49,977 nt of DNA from Acidobacteriota bacterium. Lineage in GTDB: Bacteria; Acidobacteriota; Vicinamibacteria; Fen-336. The translations under genes and the position numbers were made by a program. Location of the stretch: contig QHVJ01000113.1 of assembly GCA_003222275.1 (NCBI GenBank), positions 1-49,977 on the forward strand. The letters run 5' to 3'. Below are positions 1-8,003 of this stretch, in pieces. The stretch's first letter is position 1; every line of letters begins with the position of its first letter. The notes under the pieces are model-generated. The model searched no databases. It had not been told where the DNA came from and saw only the letters and a program-made list of their open reading frames with translations.

Positions 1-1
1 C

Positions 2-148
2 TACGCGGTCCGCGACGCCCATGGCCGTTTCAAGGACATCCAGACCTACGAGCGCGCCCACCGCGCCGACCTCGCCCATACCGCGAAGGGAGAGGTCGCG
101 GCGCGCAAGAAGCGCGCGCGGAAGAAGACGTCTCGCCGGAAGAAGTGA
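2..148 (+). CDS. C-terminal end of a Lys/Arg-tailed protein (partial)
   Basis: Open frame entering from the left edge and ending at TGA 146-148; 48 residues are visible. The readable part begins YAVRDAHGRFKDIQTYERAH and ends in a strongly basic tail rich in Lys and Arg (AARKKRARKKTSRRKK). Such tails occur on nucleic-acid-binding proteins, but no domain can be recognised from so short a piece. The gene runs toward the DoxX gene, which is on the opposite strand and ends only 6 bases away. I do not recognise the family. Confidence 0.6.
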   Translation, partial: YAVRDAHGRFKDIQTYERAHRADLAHTAKGEVAARKKRARKKTSRRKK

Positions 149-154
149 GCGGCG

Positions 155-616
155 CTACGGCCGCGCCGGCGGCGTCTTCACCGTGAGGGCGCGGTCGATC
201 GAGGCCTTCCCGCCGCCCCCGATCATGAGGGCGATGCAGATCGCGATGGCCAGCAGGTGGTACTCGTAGCCCTCGCCCTTCTGGCTGCCGAACCAGTTCA
301 TGAAGAACCCGACGGGGAGATGGACCATTACCGTCGCCACCAGCATCACCACCGCGATGCCGAACGCGGCGACCCGAGTGAGCAGGCCCACGATGAGGCC
401 CAGCGAGCCCAGGAACTGGGCGATGATGGCCAGGAACGCGAAGACCGTCGGGATGTGCATGTTCTGCGTGAAGAACTGCATGGTCGCGGTGAATCCGTTC
501 CCCCCGAACCAGCCGAGGGCCAGTTGGGCCCCGTGGGCGAAGAAGACGATCCCGGTCACGACGCGCAGGACCAGGCTGGCCATGTTGTCGTCGGTGGCGA
601 TGAGCTTGCGGAACAT
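155..616 (-). CDS. DoxX family membrane protein
   Basis: A 153-residue polytopic membrane protein of the DoxX/DoxD type. Four hydrophobic segments are visible, beginning with SLVLRVVTGIVFFAHGAQLA, the usual DoxX N-terminus in which a helix carries the 'R...G..F..HG.QK' pattern. A second helix region is FLAIIAQFLGSLGLIVGLLT and the last is LLAIAICIALMIGG. The start was taken at 616, where ATG follows GGAGATCCTCC; upstream codons in frame have no such ribosome site. Family members act in the cytoplasmic membrane in redox or thiol stress settings, but the substrate is unknown. The gene is divergent from the flavin oxidoreductase at 699, so the two may share the 82-bp control region. Confidence 0.85.
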   Translation of the reverse strand: MFRKLIATDDNMASLVLRVVTGIVFFAHGAQLALGWFGGNGFTATMQFFTQNMHIPTVFAFLAIIAQFLGSLGLIVGLLTRVAAFGIAVVMLVATVMVHLPVGFFMNWFGSQKGEGYEYHLLAIAICIALMIGGGGKASIDRALTVKTPPARP

Positions 617-646
617 GGAGGATCTCCTTTCCGTGGGGTCGCGGAA

Positions 647-652
647 TAGAAT
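647..652 (+). promoter_or_regulatory. Candidate -10 box for the flavin oxidoreductase
   Basis: TAGAAT matches the -10 consensus at five of six positions. It lies in the divergent intergenic region, about 46 bases before the ATG at 699, and a TAGGAG ribosome site lies between. No convincing -35 box was found. Confidence 0.3.
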
Positions 653-698
653 CGCACGGGTCCGTCGTTTCGTCTGGTAGGAGCGGCGTTTCGTTCCG

Positions 699-2090
699 AT
701 GCACCACGTGATCGTCGGCAACGGCGTCTGCGGCATGGAGGCGGCCCTGGCCCTCCGCCGGAAGGACGGCGAGGCGCGCATCACGCTCGTCTCCGACGAG
801 CACGACCATTTCTATTCCCGCACCGCCCTCATGTACGTCTTCGCCGGCCAGATGAGGCTGCAGGACACCGAGCCCTACGACCGCGGGCTCTACGAGCGCC
901 TCCGCTTCGAGCGGGTGCGGGAGCGGGTGGCGGAGCTCGCCGCCCAGGGCAAGTCGCTTCGCTTCGAGGGCGGACGCACGATCGGCTACGACCGCCTGCT
1001 CCTGGCGGTGGGCTCGCGGGCTCGCCCCGCGCCCTGGCCCGGAGCGGCGGGACCCGGCCTCCATTACTTCGTGACGCTGCGCGATCTCGAGGGCCTGGAC
1101 CATGAGGCGAAGGCGGGCCGGCGGGCGGTGGTCGTCGGGGGCGGGCTCATCGGCGTCGAGGTCGCCGAGATCCTCCTCGCCCGGGGCCTGGAGGTCACCT
1201 TCGTCGTCCGCGAGAACTGGTATTTCCCTCTCGCTCTCGACGAGCGCGAGGCCCTGATGGTGGCCGAGCATCTCCGCGCCCACGGCGTCGACGTCCGCCT
1301 CGGCGTGAACGTCGAGGAGGTGCGGCGAGGGCCGGACGGGGCGCTGGCCGGCGTGCGCCTGGGCGACGCGCCGCGGACGCAGGCGGCGCTCGCCGCCGGC
1401 GCCGCCGAGGTTCCCTGCGATCTGCTGGTGTGCGCGATCGGCGTCGTGCCCAACACCGGCTTCCTGGCCACGAGCGGCCTCCGGCTGGCCAAGGGCGGCG
1501 CGATCGAGGTGGACGACGCCCTGCGCGCCGCTCCCGACGTGTGGGCGGCGGGGGACTGCGCGAACGTGACGTGGGCCGACGGCTCGCGCCGCCCGGAGCA
1601 GCTCTGGTACACGGCGCGCGACCAGGGCCGGGTCGCGGCGGCGTCGATGCTCGGGGACGGCGCCACCTACCGCCGTGGGACCTGGTACAACTCGGCGAAG
1701 TTCTTCGACCTCGAGTACACGACCGCGGGCTGGGTCCCCGTCCGGCTCGACTGGGACAACACGCCGCTCGATCCCGGGCCCGACGTCAGCGACTGGTTCC
1801 AGCGCTCCCCGGGCCGCTTCGACAGCCAGCGCATCATTTGCTCGGGCGGAATGAATCCACCCTCGCTCATCAAGCAGGGGGGACTCTCCGGTCCCCCCAG
1901 ACCCCCCCTTGCCGCTGACCGGGTGATCGGCTTCAACATGCTCGGCGGCCGGTGGAACCACGAGGTGCTGCTCGACTGGATCGATTCGCGGCGGTCGCTG
2001 GGCTTCGTGCTCGATCGCCTGGCCGAGGCCCAGTTCGACGAGGAGCTGAGTCCCCGCTGGCGCCGGCAGCCCGGGTCGCCGCCTACATAG
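699..2090 (+). CDS. FAD-dependent pyridine nucleotide-disulphide oxidoreductase
   Basis: A 463-residue flavoprotein of the rubredoxin/nitrite-reductase-like NAD(P)H oxidoreductase group. The FAD dinucleotide fold opens with VIVGNGVCGMEA (residues 4-15). A second Rossmann motif, VVVGGGLIGVEVAE, near residues 143-156 should bind NAD(P)H, and VWAAGDCAN near residue 280 is the C-terminal FAD contact. It probably moves electrons between NAD(P)H and an iron-sulphur partner. The next gene, 13 bases downstream, is a membrane polyferredoxin and the obvious candidate. Residues about 385-406 are a proline- and glycine-rich segment encoded by a perfect hairpin and look like an in-frame repeat insertion. 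The start is ATG preceded by TAGGAG. Confidence 0.85.
   Translation: MHHVIVGNGVCGMEAALALRRKDGEARITLVSDEHDHFYSRTALMYVFAGQMRLQDTEPYDRGLYERLRFERVRERVAELAAQGKSLRFEGGRTIGYDRLLLAVGSRARPAPWPGAAGPGLHYFVTLRDLEGLDHEAKAGRRAVVVGGGLIGVEVAEILLARGLEVTFVVRENWYFPLALDEREALMVAEHLRAHGVDVRLGVNVEEVRRGPDGALAGVRLGDAPRTQAALAAGAAEVPCDLLVCAIGVVPNTGFLATSGLRLAKGGAIEVDDALRAAPDVWAAGDCANVTWADGSRRPEQLWYTARDQGRVAAASMLGDGATYRRGTWYNSAKFFDLEYTTAGWVPVRLDWDNTPLDPGPDVSDWFQRSPGRFDSQRIICSGGMNPPSLIKQGGLSGPPRPPLAADRVIGFNMLGGRWNHEVLLDWIDSRRSLGFVLDRLAEAQFDEELSPRWRRQPGSPPT
1877..1898 (+). repeat. REP-like hairpin inside the flavoprotein gene
   Basis: GGGGGGAC (1877-1884), a six-base loop, then GTCCCCCC (1891-1898) form a perfect 8-bp stem inside the coding frame, flanked by another run of C. 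It encodes a low-complexity Gly/Pro stretch that interrupts otherwise normal flavoprotein sequence. It looks like an intragenic palindromic repeat insertion of about 60 bases (1855-1916). Confidence 0.5.
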
Positions 2091-2103
2091 ATAAGGAGGG
2101 CTC

Positions 2104-3174
2104 GTGCAAGCCGGCCTCATGGACACCTACCAGCGTCCGCTGCAGAAACGGGGGGCCGTGGCCTGGATCTTCTGCGCCGCGCTCGTCGCCTTCTACCTGC
2201 TGATCTACTACACCGACGCCTTCGAGGGCCCGGCGCGCCGCCTCGGCCTCGGGGACAAGTGGACGCTCTACGGCGTGCTGTACACGCTGGCCATGGTGGC
2301 GGGCGGCATCTACTTCCTGCGCCGGCACGGGAACAGCCGCTACCAGCGCATCCGCACGATCACGGTGGTGGCGGTGCAGGTGGTGCTCGCCTTCGCCCTT
2401 CCCATCGTGATGAAGGTCCTCGGGAGGCAGGAGTACTACTTCTCCTATTTCTGGCCGCTGAAGATCGAGTACTTCTACCCCTCGGTCATCCTCCAGCAGC
2501 CGTTCCTCATCGTCATCTACAGCTTCCTCGGGTCGCTGGTGGCCTTCCCGCTCGTCGGCTACTTCCTGGGCAAGCGCTTCTATTGCTCTTGGATCTGCGG
2601 CTGCGGCGGGCTCGCCAACACGGCCGGCGACCCCTTCCGGCACCTCTCCGACAAGTCGGCGGGGGCCTGGCGCTTCGAGAAGGCGTCGATCTATACGGTG
2701 CTCGGCATCGCCGTCATCACGACCGTCATCGTGGGCCTCAACTGGGCGGTGGGGAGGCAGCACGCGGCCTTCTCGTCCTTCGCCTTCGGCGTCCAACGCT
2801 GGTACGGCCTGGTCGTGGGCGGCTTCTTCTCGGGCGTGCTCGGCGTGGGCCTGTATCCGCTCATGGGCACGCGGGTGTGGTGCCGGTTCGCCTGCCCGAT
2901 GGCGGCCGTGCTGGGCCTCGTGCAGAAGTTCGGCCGCTTCCGCATCACGGTGAAGAAGGACATGTGCATCGCCTGCGGCAACTGCTCGACCTACTGCGAG
3001 ATGGGCATCGACGTGCGCGCGTACGCGATGGCCAACGAGCACGTGAAGCGCGCGGCCTGCGTCGGCTGCGGGATGTGCGCGCACGTCTGCCCGCGGGGCG
3101 TGCTGAAGCTGGAGGTCAAGCCGGACCGCTTCAAGGGCGGGACGCCGATCCGGGTCTACGCGGTGGATCTGTAG
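2104..3174 (+). CDS. NapH/CcoG-like membrane 4Fe-4S ferredoxin
   Basis: A 356-residue polyferredoxin with five or six membrane helices followed by a cytoplasmic two-cluster domain. CIACGNCSTYCEMG (about residues 288-301) and CVGCGMCAHVCPRG (about 320-333) are two 4Fe-4S ligand sets. FYCSWICGCGG near 160 and WCRFACPM near 258 are the conserved cysteine pairs of the NapH/NosR/PceC membrane type. It should pass electrons across or along the cytoplasmic membrane. The start is GTG at 2104, 4 bases after AAGGAGG; an ATG at 2119 is possible but too far from that site. It follows the flavin reductase by 13 bases, so the pair probably forms an NAD(P)H-to-membrane electron route. The final acceptor is not visible. 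Confidence 0.85.
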   Translation: MQAGLMDTYQRPLQKRGAVAWIFCAALVAFYLLIYYTDAFEGPARRLGLGDKWTLYGVLYTLAMVAGGIYFLRRHGNSRYQRIRTITVVAVQVVLAFALPIVMKVLGRQEYYFSYFWPLKIEYFYPSVILQQPFLIVIYSFLGSLVAFPLVGYFLGKRFYCSWICGCGGLANTAGDPFRHLSDKSAGAWRFEKASIYTVLGIAVITTVIVGLNWAVGRQHAAFSSFAFGVQRWYGLVVGGFFSGVLGVGLYPLMGTRVWCRFACPMAAVLGLVQKFGRFRITVKKDMCIACGNCSTYCEMGIDVRAYAMANEHVKRAACVGCGMCAHVCPRGVLKLEVKPDRFKGGTPIRVYAVDL

Positions 3175-3186
3175 CGCGGCCGCGCT
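3173..3186. repeat. 14-bp perfect palindrome between converging genes
   Basis: AGCGCGGCCGCGCT is its own reverse complement. It fills the gap between the polyferredoxin stop (3172-3174) and the serine hydrolase stop (3188-3190). It has no T tract and no loop, so it is not a normal terminator. It could be a cruciform or weak bidirectional stop signal. Confidence 0.4.
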
Positions 3187-3187
3187 G

Positions 3188-4390
3188 TCACGGCGCGGCC
3201 CGGGCCCGCCACGCGTAGACGGCCCGGTCGAAGTCGTTCACGAGGGCCTGGGGCCCGTCCTCGAGGAACGGCAGCATCTGGGTCATGAGGACCGCGCAGA
3301 CCTTCTGCTCACGGTCGATCCAGAAGAAGGTGTTGAAGATCCCCGCCCACGAGAGGGTGCTCGCCCCGCGGCCCTTGTCGAGCGGCTGGGTGTTGAGCGC
3401 GAACCCGAGCCCGAACTTGTCCGGCTGGCCCGGCATCGCGGCGCGGTCCTTTGCGAGCTGGGGCACGAAACTGGGCATGGGGTGCAGGGCGAGCTCGCCG
3501 ATCTGGTTGCGCCCCATCTGGGCGACTGATTCCTGGGTGAGGACGCGCCGCGGCCCGAGCCGTCCGCCCGCCATCATCGCCCGCGCGAACCTCACGTAGT
3601 CGGCCGCGGTGGAATGGAGCCCGCCGCCACCGCTGAAGAACTCCACCGGCTTGGCCGGGGGCCGCGGCTGCTCCGCGAGAGCGCCGTCCGCAGTGCGTTG
3701 ATACACGCCCGCCACCCGGGGCTGCTTGTCGGGGGGCACGTTGAAGAACGTATCGTCCATGCCGAGCGGCGCGAAGATGGCCTGCCGGAAGTAGGCCTCG
3801 AGCGACTGGCCGCTGACCCTTTCCACCAGCTTGCCCAGCCAGTCCGTGTTGATGCCGTACTCCCAGCGCGTGCCCGGGTCCAGCATCAGCGGCGCCTTCA
3901 TGAACCCCTCGCCGCCGGCCATCACGCTCGGGACCTTCCCTTGCGCCGCGTAGTCGTGCAGCTCCTTGTTCAGGAACTCGTAGGCAAAGCCGGCCGTGTG
4001 CGTCAGCAACTGTCGCACGGTCATCGGCGTCTTCGGCGTGCGCAGCACCCCGCCGTCCAGGACCTGCACCGCTGCGAGCTCGGGCAGATACGTCGCCGCC
4101 GGCTCGTCCAGCTTCACCTTCCCGGCCTCGACCAGCTGCATCACCGCCACCGAGGTCACCGGCTTGGTCATGGACGCGATCGCGAATATGGCGTCCTTCT
4201 GGATGCCGAACGCGCCCTCGTAGGCGACGGCGTCCGCGGTCGCGACCATGGCGACGACTCCCGGCACGCGACGCTGCTCGACCGCCGTGCGCAGGACGTC
4301 GTCCAGGTTGGCCGTGCTCCGCGCCGGCGCGTTTGGCGCATAGGCCGCCGCTATCAGCAGTGCGCCGAGCAACCCGATCTTTTTCTCCAT
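3188..4390 (-). CDS. Exported serine hydrolase, beta-lactamase class C/EstB family
   Basis: A 400-residue protein with a Sec signal ([20 protein letters not shown], cleavage near ARS). The nucleophile motif is SMTK with Ser73 and Lys76. Tyr178 in WEYGIN takes the place of the Y-x-N tyrosine, and [12 protein letters not shown] is the conserved glycine-rich strand. The family includes class C beta-lactamases, D-aminopeptidases and esterases; with the non-classical tyrosine region, an esterase or peptidase role is more likely than antibiotic resistance. ATG at 4390 was chosen because GAGGAGA lies just upstream; a longer frame exists but lacks a site. The gene is divergent from the Gfo/Idh operon. 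Confidence 0.85.
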   Translation of the reverse strand: MEKKIGLLGALLIAAAYAPNAPARSTANLDDVLRTAVEQRRVPGVVAMVATADAVAYEGAFGIQKDAIFAIASMTKPVTSVAVMQLVEAGKVKLDEPAATYLPELAAVQVLDGGVLRTPKTPMTVRQLLTHTAGFAYEFLNKELHDYAAQGKVPSVMAGGEGFMKAPLMLDPGTRWEYGINTDWLGKLVERVSGQSLEAYFRQAIFAPLGMDDTFFNVPPDKQPRVAGVYQRTADGALAEQPRPPAKPVEFFSGGGGLHSTAADYVRFARAMMAGGRLGPRRVLTQESVAQMGRNQIGELALHPMPSFVPQLAKDRAAMPGQPDKFGLGFALNTQPLDKGRGASTLSWAGIFNTFFWIDREQKVCAVLMTQMLPFLEDGPQALVNDFDRAVYAWRARAAP

Positions 4391-4503
4391 GTACCATCTC
4401 CTCGTCCGCGATCGGCCGGGCATCTCGTCGGCCTTCTGGCCGCGCGATTATCCTACGACTATGCTACGGCCCGCAGCCGGTGCGGCGAGGGAGGTCGACG
4501 TCG

Positions 4504-5538
4504 ATGAGCGACTTGAGGATCGGCATCGTCGGCCTGGGCTGGGCGGCGGGGGCCCACATCGAGACGTTCAAGCACGTGCAAGGCGCGACGGTGACGGCCG
4601 TCTGCTCCCGGCGCCGGCACGATCCCGCAGACCTCGAGAAGAGGTTCGGCGTCCCGCTCGCGGCCTACGACGATTTCGACCGCATGCTCGCGGACGAGAC
4701 GATCGACATCGTGGACATCTGCAGCCCGCCCTGGCTGCACGCACGGCAGGCGATGGCCGCCGCCCGAGCGGGCAAGCACGTCCTCCTCGAAAAGCCGATC
4801 GCCCTCACCTGGGATGACGCCAAGGCCGTGCGCGATGCCCTGAAGAAGGCGAAGGTCCAGGGCGGCGTCTGCTTCGAGCTGCGCTACAGCAGCCAGTTCC
4901 AGATGACGCGGTCGGTGGTGCAGCAGGGCCTGCTCGGCCATCTGCACTACGGCGAGGTGGACTACTACCACGGCATCGGGCCCTGGTACGGGCAGTTCTC
5001 GTGGAACGTGAAGAAGGACGGCGGCGGGTCGAGCCTGCTCAGCGCCGGCTGTCACGCCATGGACGCGCTGTTGATGCTGATGGACTCCGAGGTGGAGGAG
5101 GTGACGAGCTACGCCACGCGCTCGAAGAGCCCGACGTTCGCGCCCTACGAGTACCCCACGACCTCGACCACCATCCTCCGGTTCAAGGGCGGCCAGGTGG
5201 GCAAGGTGGCTTCGGTGATCGACTGCCTGCAGCCCTATTATTTCCACACGCACCTGGTCGGCAGCGAAGGCAGCCTCCTCGACGACAAGATCCACTCCGC
5301 GAAGCTGGGCACCGACAAATCGCGCTGGAGCTCGCTGGCCACGCACCTGGTGGACTCGGGGGACGTGAAGGACCACCCGTACCAGCCCCAGTTCCAGGCC
5401 TTCGTGGACAGTGTCCGGGCCGGCAAGAAGATGCCGCTGACAGACCTCGAGACCGCGCTCGAAACCCACCGCGTGATCTTCGCCGCGGACCGCTCGGCGC
5501 AGAAGGGAGAGCCGGTCCGTCTCTCGAAGTTCCGCTAG
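4504..5538 (+). CDS. Gfo/Idh/MocA family oxidoreductase
   Basis: A 344-residue NAD(P)-dependent sugar or cyclitol dehydrogenase. The Rossmann motif [12 protein letters not shown] is at residues 6-17 and the characteristic EKPIALT segment (Glu-Lys-Pro, Lys being catalytic) is near residue 98. [11 protein letters not shown] near 183 carries the conserved His of the active site. ATG at 4504 follows AGGGAGG. It ends in TAG immediately before the ATG of the PIG-L gene, so translation is coupled. With the deacetylase and NagB-like genes next to it, the substrate is probably a sugar derivative, perhaps an N-acetylamino sugar or its keto form; this is inferred from context. A second Gfo/Idh gene lies at 23244. 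Confidence 0.85.
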   Translation: MSDLRIGIVGLGWAAGAHIETFKHVQGATVTAVCSRRRHDPADLEKRFGVPLAAYDDFDRMLADETIDIVDICSPPWLHARQAMAAARAGKHVLLEKPIALTWDDAKAVRDALKKAKVQGGVCFELRYSSQFQMTRSVVQQGLLGHLHYGEVDYYHGIGPWYGQFSWNVKKDGGGSSLLSAGCHAMDALLMLMDSEVEEVTSYATRSKSPTFAPYEYPTTSTTILRFKGGQVGKVASVIDCLQPYYFHTHLVGSEGSLLDDKIHSAKLGTDKSRWSSLATHLVDSGDVKDHPYQPQFQAFVDSVRAGKKMPLTDLETALETHRVIFAADRSAQKGEPVRLSKFR

Positions 5539-6333
5539 ATGACGGCGCGCGTCCTCGCGGTGATGGCCCACCCGGACGACATCGAGATGACGTGCGCCGG
5601 TACGCTGGCGCTCCTGAAGCGGGCGGGATGGGACGTCCACATGGCCTCCATGACCGCGGGCGACCTGGGGTCGGCCACGCGCTCGCGGGCGGAGATCTCC
5701 CGGATCCGGCGCCAGGAGGCGGCCGCTTCGGCGAAGCTGCTGGGCGCCGGGTATACCTGCCTGGGCTTCGACGACCTGACCATCGTCTACAACGAGACGA
5801 CCAAGCGCCGCGTCTCGGTGCTCCTGCGCCAGGTGCGGCCCGACCTCGTCATCGTGCCCTCGCCCGTCGACTACATGGCCGACCACGAGGAGACGGCCCG
5901 CATCGTGCGGGAGGCGGCCTTCGCCTCCACGGTTCCGAACTGGAGGGCGTCGCTCCACGGCCGGAGCCCGCGTCCTTGCGACGAGCTCCCGGCCATCCTC
6001 TATGCCGATCCCATCGACAACATCGACCACTTCGGCCGGCGGGTCCGCGTGCGCTACGTGGTGGACATCACGGCCAGCGTGGACCTCAAGGAGAAGATGC
6101 TGGCGGCCCACGACTCGCAGCGGTCGTGGTTGCGCCAGCAGCACGGCGAGGACGAGTACCTGCGCTGGATGCGCCGCGTCGGGGCCGACCGCGCGCGCGA
6201 TTTCCGCTCCCGGAGGGTCGAGTACGCGGAGGGCTTCCGGCCGCACCTGGGCCACGGCTTCCCGCGGGAGGATCACCTGACGGCGTCGCTCGGCAAACGC
6301 GTGGTGAAGACCCTGCCCTGGAAGGGGGAGTGA
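5539..6333 (+). CDS. PIG-L family (LmbE-like) N-deacetylase
   Basis: A 264-residue zinc deacetylase. MAHPDDIE at residues 9-16 holds the His-Pro-Asp-Asp zinc and base motif, and VDYMADHEETARI (around 113-125) supplies the third metal ligand His. PIG-L/LmbE enzymes remove N-acetyl groups from GlcNAc-containing molecules such as diacetylchitobiose, bacillithiol and mycothiol intermediates. The start codon directly abuts the preceding stop, and its own TGA overlaps the next ATG (TGATG), so all three genes are one operon. Between a sugar dehydrogenase and a NagB-like isomerase, it should supply a free amino sugar. The exact substrate cannot be read from the sequence. Confidence 0.88.
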   Translation: MTARVLAVMAHPDDIEMTCAGTLALLKRAGWDVHMASMTAGDLGSATRSRAEISRIRRQEAAASAKLLGAGYTCLGFDDLTIVYNETTKRRVSVLLRQVRPDLVIVPSPVDYMADHEETARIVREAAFASTVPNWRASLHGRSPRPCDELPAILYADPIDNIDHFGRRVRVRYVVDITASVDLKEKMLAAHDSQRSWLRQQHGEDEYLRWMRRVGADRARDFRSRRVEYAEGFRPHLGHGFPREDHLTASLGKRVVKTLPWKGE

Positions 6334-7253
6334 TGGCTTTCCGCTACTCGATGTCGAAGTTCATCCCGTTCCGCGACGAGGAGGCCTGCGCCCGGGTCCG
6401 CGCCATCCGCCGCCAGGACATCACCAAGCACGCGAACGAGGAGTTCCGCATCGAGGTCATCGACGACCGGGTGCAGTTCTACAGCCGCTTCGCCATCGAC
6501 ATCGTCGAGCGCATCCGGACCGCGGCCGAGGCGGGAAGCAAGTGCGTCCTCATCCTGCCCGTGGGGCCCGTGCCGCAATACGCGATCGCGGCCGAGATGA
6601 TCAACCGCTCCAACCTGTCCTGCCGTCACCTGGTCACCTTCAACATGGACGAGTACGCCAACGAGGCGGGGGAGACCGCGCCCGGCGATTGGGAGGGCTC
6701 CTTCGCGACCTCGATGCGCCAGTCGTTCTTCGCGCGGATCCGAAAGGACCTGCGGCCGCTGGAGAAGAACATCCACTTCCCGACCCACACGAACATTGCG
6801 AGCTACTACAAGCGGATCGAGGACGAGGGGGGAGCCGACTGCTGCTACGGCGGGATCGGCTGGTGCGGGCACGTCGCCTTCTGGGAATCGCACCTGGGCC
6901 TGGAATTCGGGAACGACCTGAAGGCCTACAAGGCGGCCCATGGCCGGATCGTCGAGCTCAACCCCATGACGATCATGCAGAACGCGCTCCACTCCTTCTC
7001 GAGCGACTGGTCGTGGGTCCCGCCCCGGGCGGCCTCGATCGGCCCGCGGGAGATCCTGGGCGCGCGCGACCGCAGCTTCTGGCTGGACGGCGAGTGCGGC
7101 GGACCGGGGATGTCGTGGCAGCGCTTCATCGCGCGCCTGGTGGCCCACGGCCCCGTGAACACGCTGGTGCCCGGCTCGATCCTCCAGGAGACCAACTGCG
7201 GCTACCACATCCTGGGCGGGGTGGCCGACGACGTGAAGATCGACTTCAGCTGA
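6333..7253 (+). CDS. NagB-like glucosamine-6-phosphate isomerase/deaminase
   Basis: A 306-residue member of the glucosamine-6-phosphate deaminase/6-phosphogluconolactonase superfamily, about 40 residues longer than typical NagB. FNMDEYANEAG near residue 103 matches the NagB segment holding the catalytic Asp72. GWCGHVAFWE near 177-186 matches the GxGxDGHIAFNE loop: the His and final Glu of the catalytic relay are kept, but the Asp before Gly-His is Cys. NagB converts glucosamine-6-phosphate to fructose-6-phosphate and ammonia; here the changed residue means the chemistry may differ. Start ATG overlaps the PIG-L stop. It is the last gene of the three-gene operon. Confidence 0.8.
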   Translation: MAFRYSMSKFIPFRDEEACARVRAIRRQDITKHANEEFRIEVIDDRVQFYSRFAIDIVERIRTAAEAGSKCVLILPVGPVPQYAIAAEMINRSNLSCRHLVTFNMDEYANEAGETAPGDWEGSFATSMRQSFFARIRKDLRPLEKNIHFPTHTNIASYYKRIEDEGGADCCYGGIGWCGHVAFWESHLGLEFGNDLKAYKAAHGRIVELNPMTIMQNALHSFSSDWSWVPPRAASIGPREILGARDRSFWLDGECGGPGMSWQRFIARLVAHGPVNTLVPGSILQETNCGYHILGGVADDVKIDFS

Positions 7254-7285
7254 AAGCCTCGGTCCCGACGCCTCTAGCCCGCATG

Positions 7286-7294
7286 TGCTACCAT
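7286..7294 (+). promoter_or_regulatory. Extended -10 promoter, probably leaderless, for the toxin-antitoxin operon
   Basis: TG-C-TACCAT is an extended -10 element ending 6 bases before the ATG at 7301. The expected transcription start therefore falls on or next to the A of the start codon, and there is no ribosome-binding site in this gap. No -35 box is evident. Confidence 0.5.
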
Positions 7295-7300
7295 GTGTAC

Positions 7301-7585
7301 ATGAAGAGTCGTAGGCGCCTGGGCGTGCGTGCGATGCGCCAGAACCTGAGCGTGTACCTCCGGCGGGTCGGGTCCGGAGAGACGTTCGAGGTGACCGCCC
7401 GTGGGCGGCCGGTGGCGGTGCTGGGACCCATCGAGGGTGGGCTCACGCCCATCGAGCGCCTCGTCAGCTCGGGCCGGGCCAGCCAGCCGGAAGGCGACCT
7501 CCTGAAGCTCGGCCCCCCCCCGAAGGGGGGCCGCTGGCGGCGTTTGAGCCGGGCGCTGCAGGAGCAGCGTGCCGAGCGCTTCTAG
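7301..7585 (+). CDS. Type II antitoxin, Phd/YefM family
   Basis: A 94-residue antitoxin. The N-terminal DNA-binding segment has the standard pattern VRAMRQNLSVYLRRVGSGE followed by TFEVTARGRPVAVL. The C-terminal half (from about residue 50) is the flexible toxin-neutralising tail and ends in a basic patch. It should bind the downstream VapC-like toxin and repress its own promoter. ATG at 7301 was chosen over an upstream ATG at 7283 because the family N-terminus begins here and an extended -10 box lies just before it. The gene contains a GC hairpin with a run of nine C. It overlaps the toxin gene by 17 bases. Confidence 0.85.
   Translation: MKSRRRLGVRAMRQNLSVYLRRVGSGETFEVTARGRPVAVLGPIEGGLTPIERLVSSGRASQPEGDLLKLGPPPKGGRWRRLSRALQEQRAERF
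7511..7532 (+). repeat. Strong GC hairpin within the antitoxin gene
   Basis: GGCCCCCC (7511-7518) pairs perfectly with GGGGGGCC (7525-7532) around a six-base loop, giving an 8-bp all-GC stem 37 bases before the toxin start codon. It contains nine consecutive C residues, which is also a likely place for a sequencing length error. Confidence 0.45.
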
Positions 7586-7988
7586 ATCGAGTCTCCTCTA
7601 TCTCGATTCGTCGGCCCTGGTGAAACTGGTCGTCGCCGAGCCCGAGACACCAGCCCTGATCGAGTTCCTGGCGGAATGGCCGCATCGGGTCTCGAGCGTG
7701 CTTGCCCGCGTCGAGGTCCTGCGAGCGGTGAAGCGGGCGACGGCCGCCCCCGCGGTGCGTCGGAGGGCCGCGCGTGTCCTGGCGCGGGTCGCTCTGATCA
7801 GGATCGACGACCCCGTGCTCGCGGCGGCCGCGCGTGCAGGGCCGCCGGAGCTACGCACGCCGGATGCCCTTCATCTCGCCACCGCCGCGTCATTGGACAG
7901 CCTCGCCGGAATCGTCACCTATGATGCACGGTTCAGTGATGCGGCGTCGCGCGTTCGCTTCAAGGTCTGGTCGCCAGGTCGGTCGTGA
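7569..7988 (+). CDS. vapC: PIN-domain ribonuclease toxin, VapC family
   Basis: A 139-residue PIN-domain protein. The acidic active site is complete: Asp13 in LLYLDSSALVKL, Glu49 in LARVEVLRAV, Asp99 in TPDALHLATAA and Asp119 in VTYDARFSDAA. VapC toxins are Mg-dependent endoribonucleases that cut tRNA or rRNA when freed from their antitoxin. The GTG at 7569 lies 5 bases after AGGAG and overlaps the antitoxin reading frame, the normal coupling of such pairs. A Phd-type antitoxin with a PIN toxin is a common mixed pairing. The module sits between a sugar operon and an exporter, typical of chromosomal toxin-antitoxin insertions. Confidence 0.87.
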   Translation: MPSASRSSLLYLDSSALVKLVVAEPETPALIEFLAEWPHRVSSVLARVEVLRAVKRATAAPAVRRRAARVLARVALIRIDDPVLAAAARAGPPELRTPDALHLATAASLDSLAGIVTYDARFSDAASRVRFKVWSPGRS

Positions 7989-8003
7989 GATGATGGCCGG
8001 CTC

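Noticed and set aside
30-2126. Long open frame antisense to DoxX/flavoprotein region
   Set aside because: Composition is the usual GC shadow (His/Arg/Ala/Pro) and the opposite strands have clear families.
4460-4465. TATGCT as promoter for the Gfo/Idh operon
   Set aside because: Weak match without -35 or TG extension; not enough to call.
7283-7300. Earlier ATG start for the antitoxin
   Set aside because: It would add MCYHVY, which lies on the promoter, and family members begin near MKSRR.
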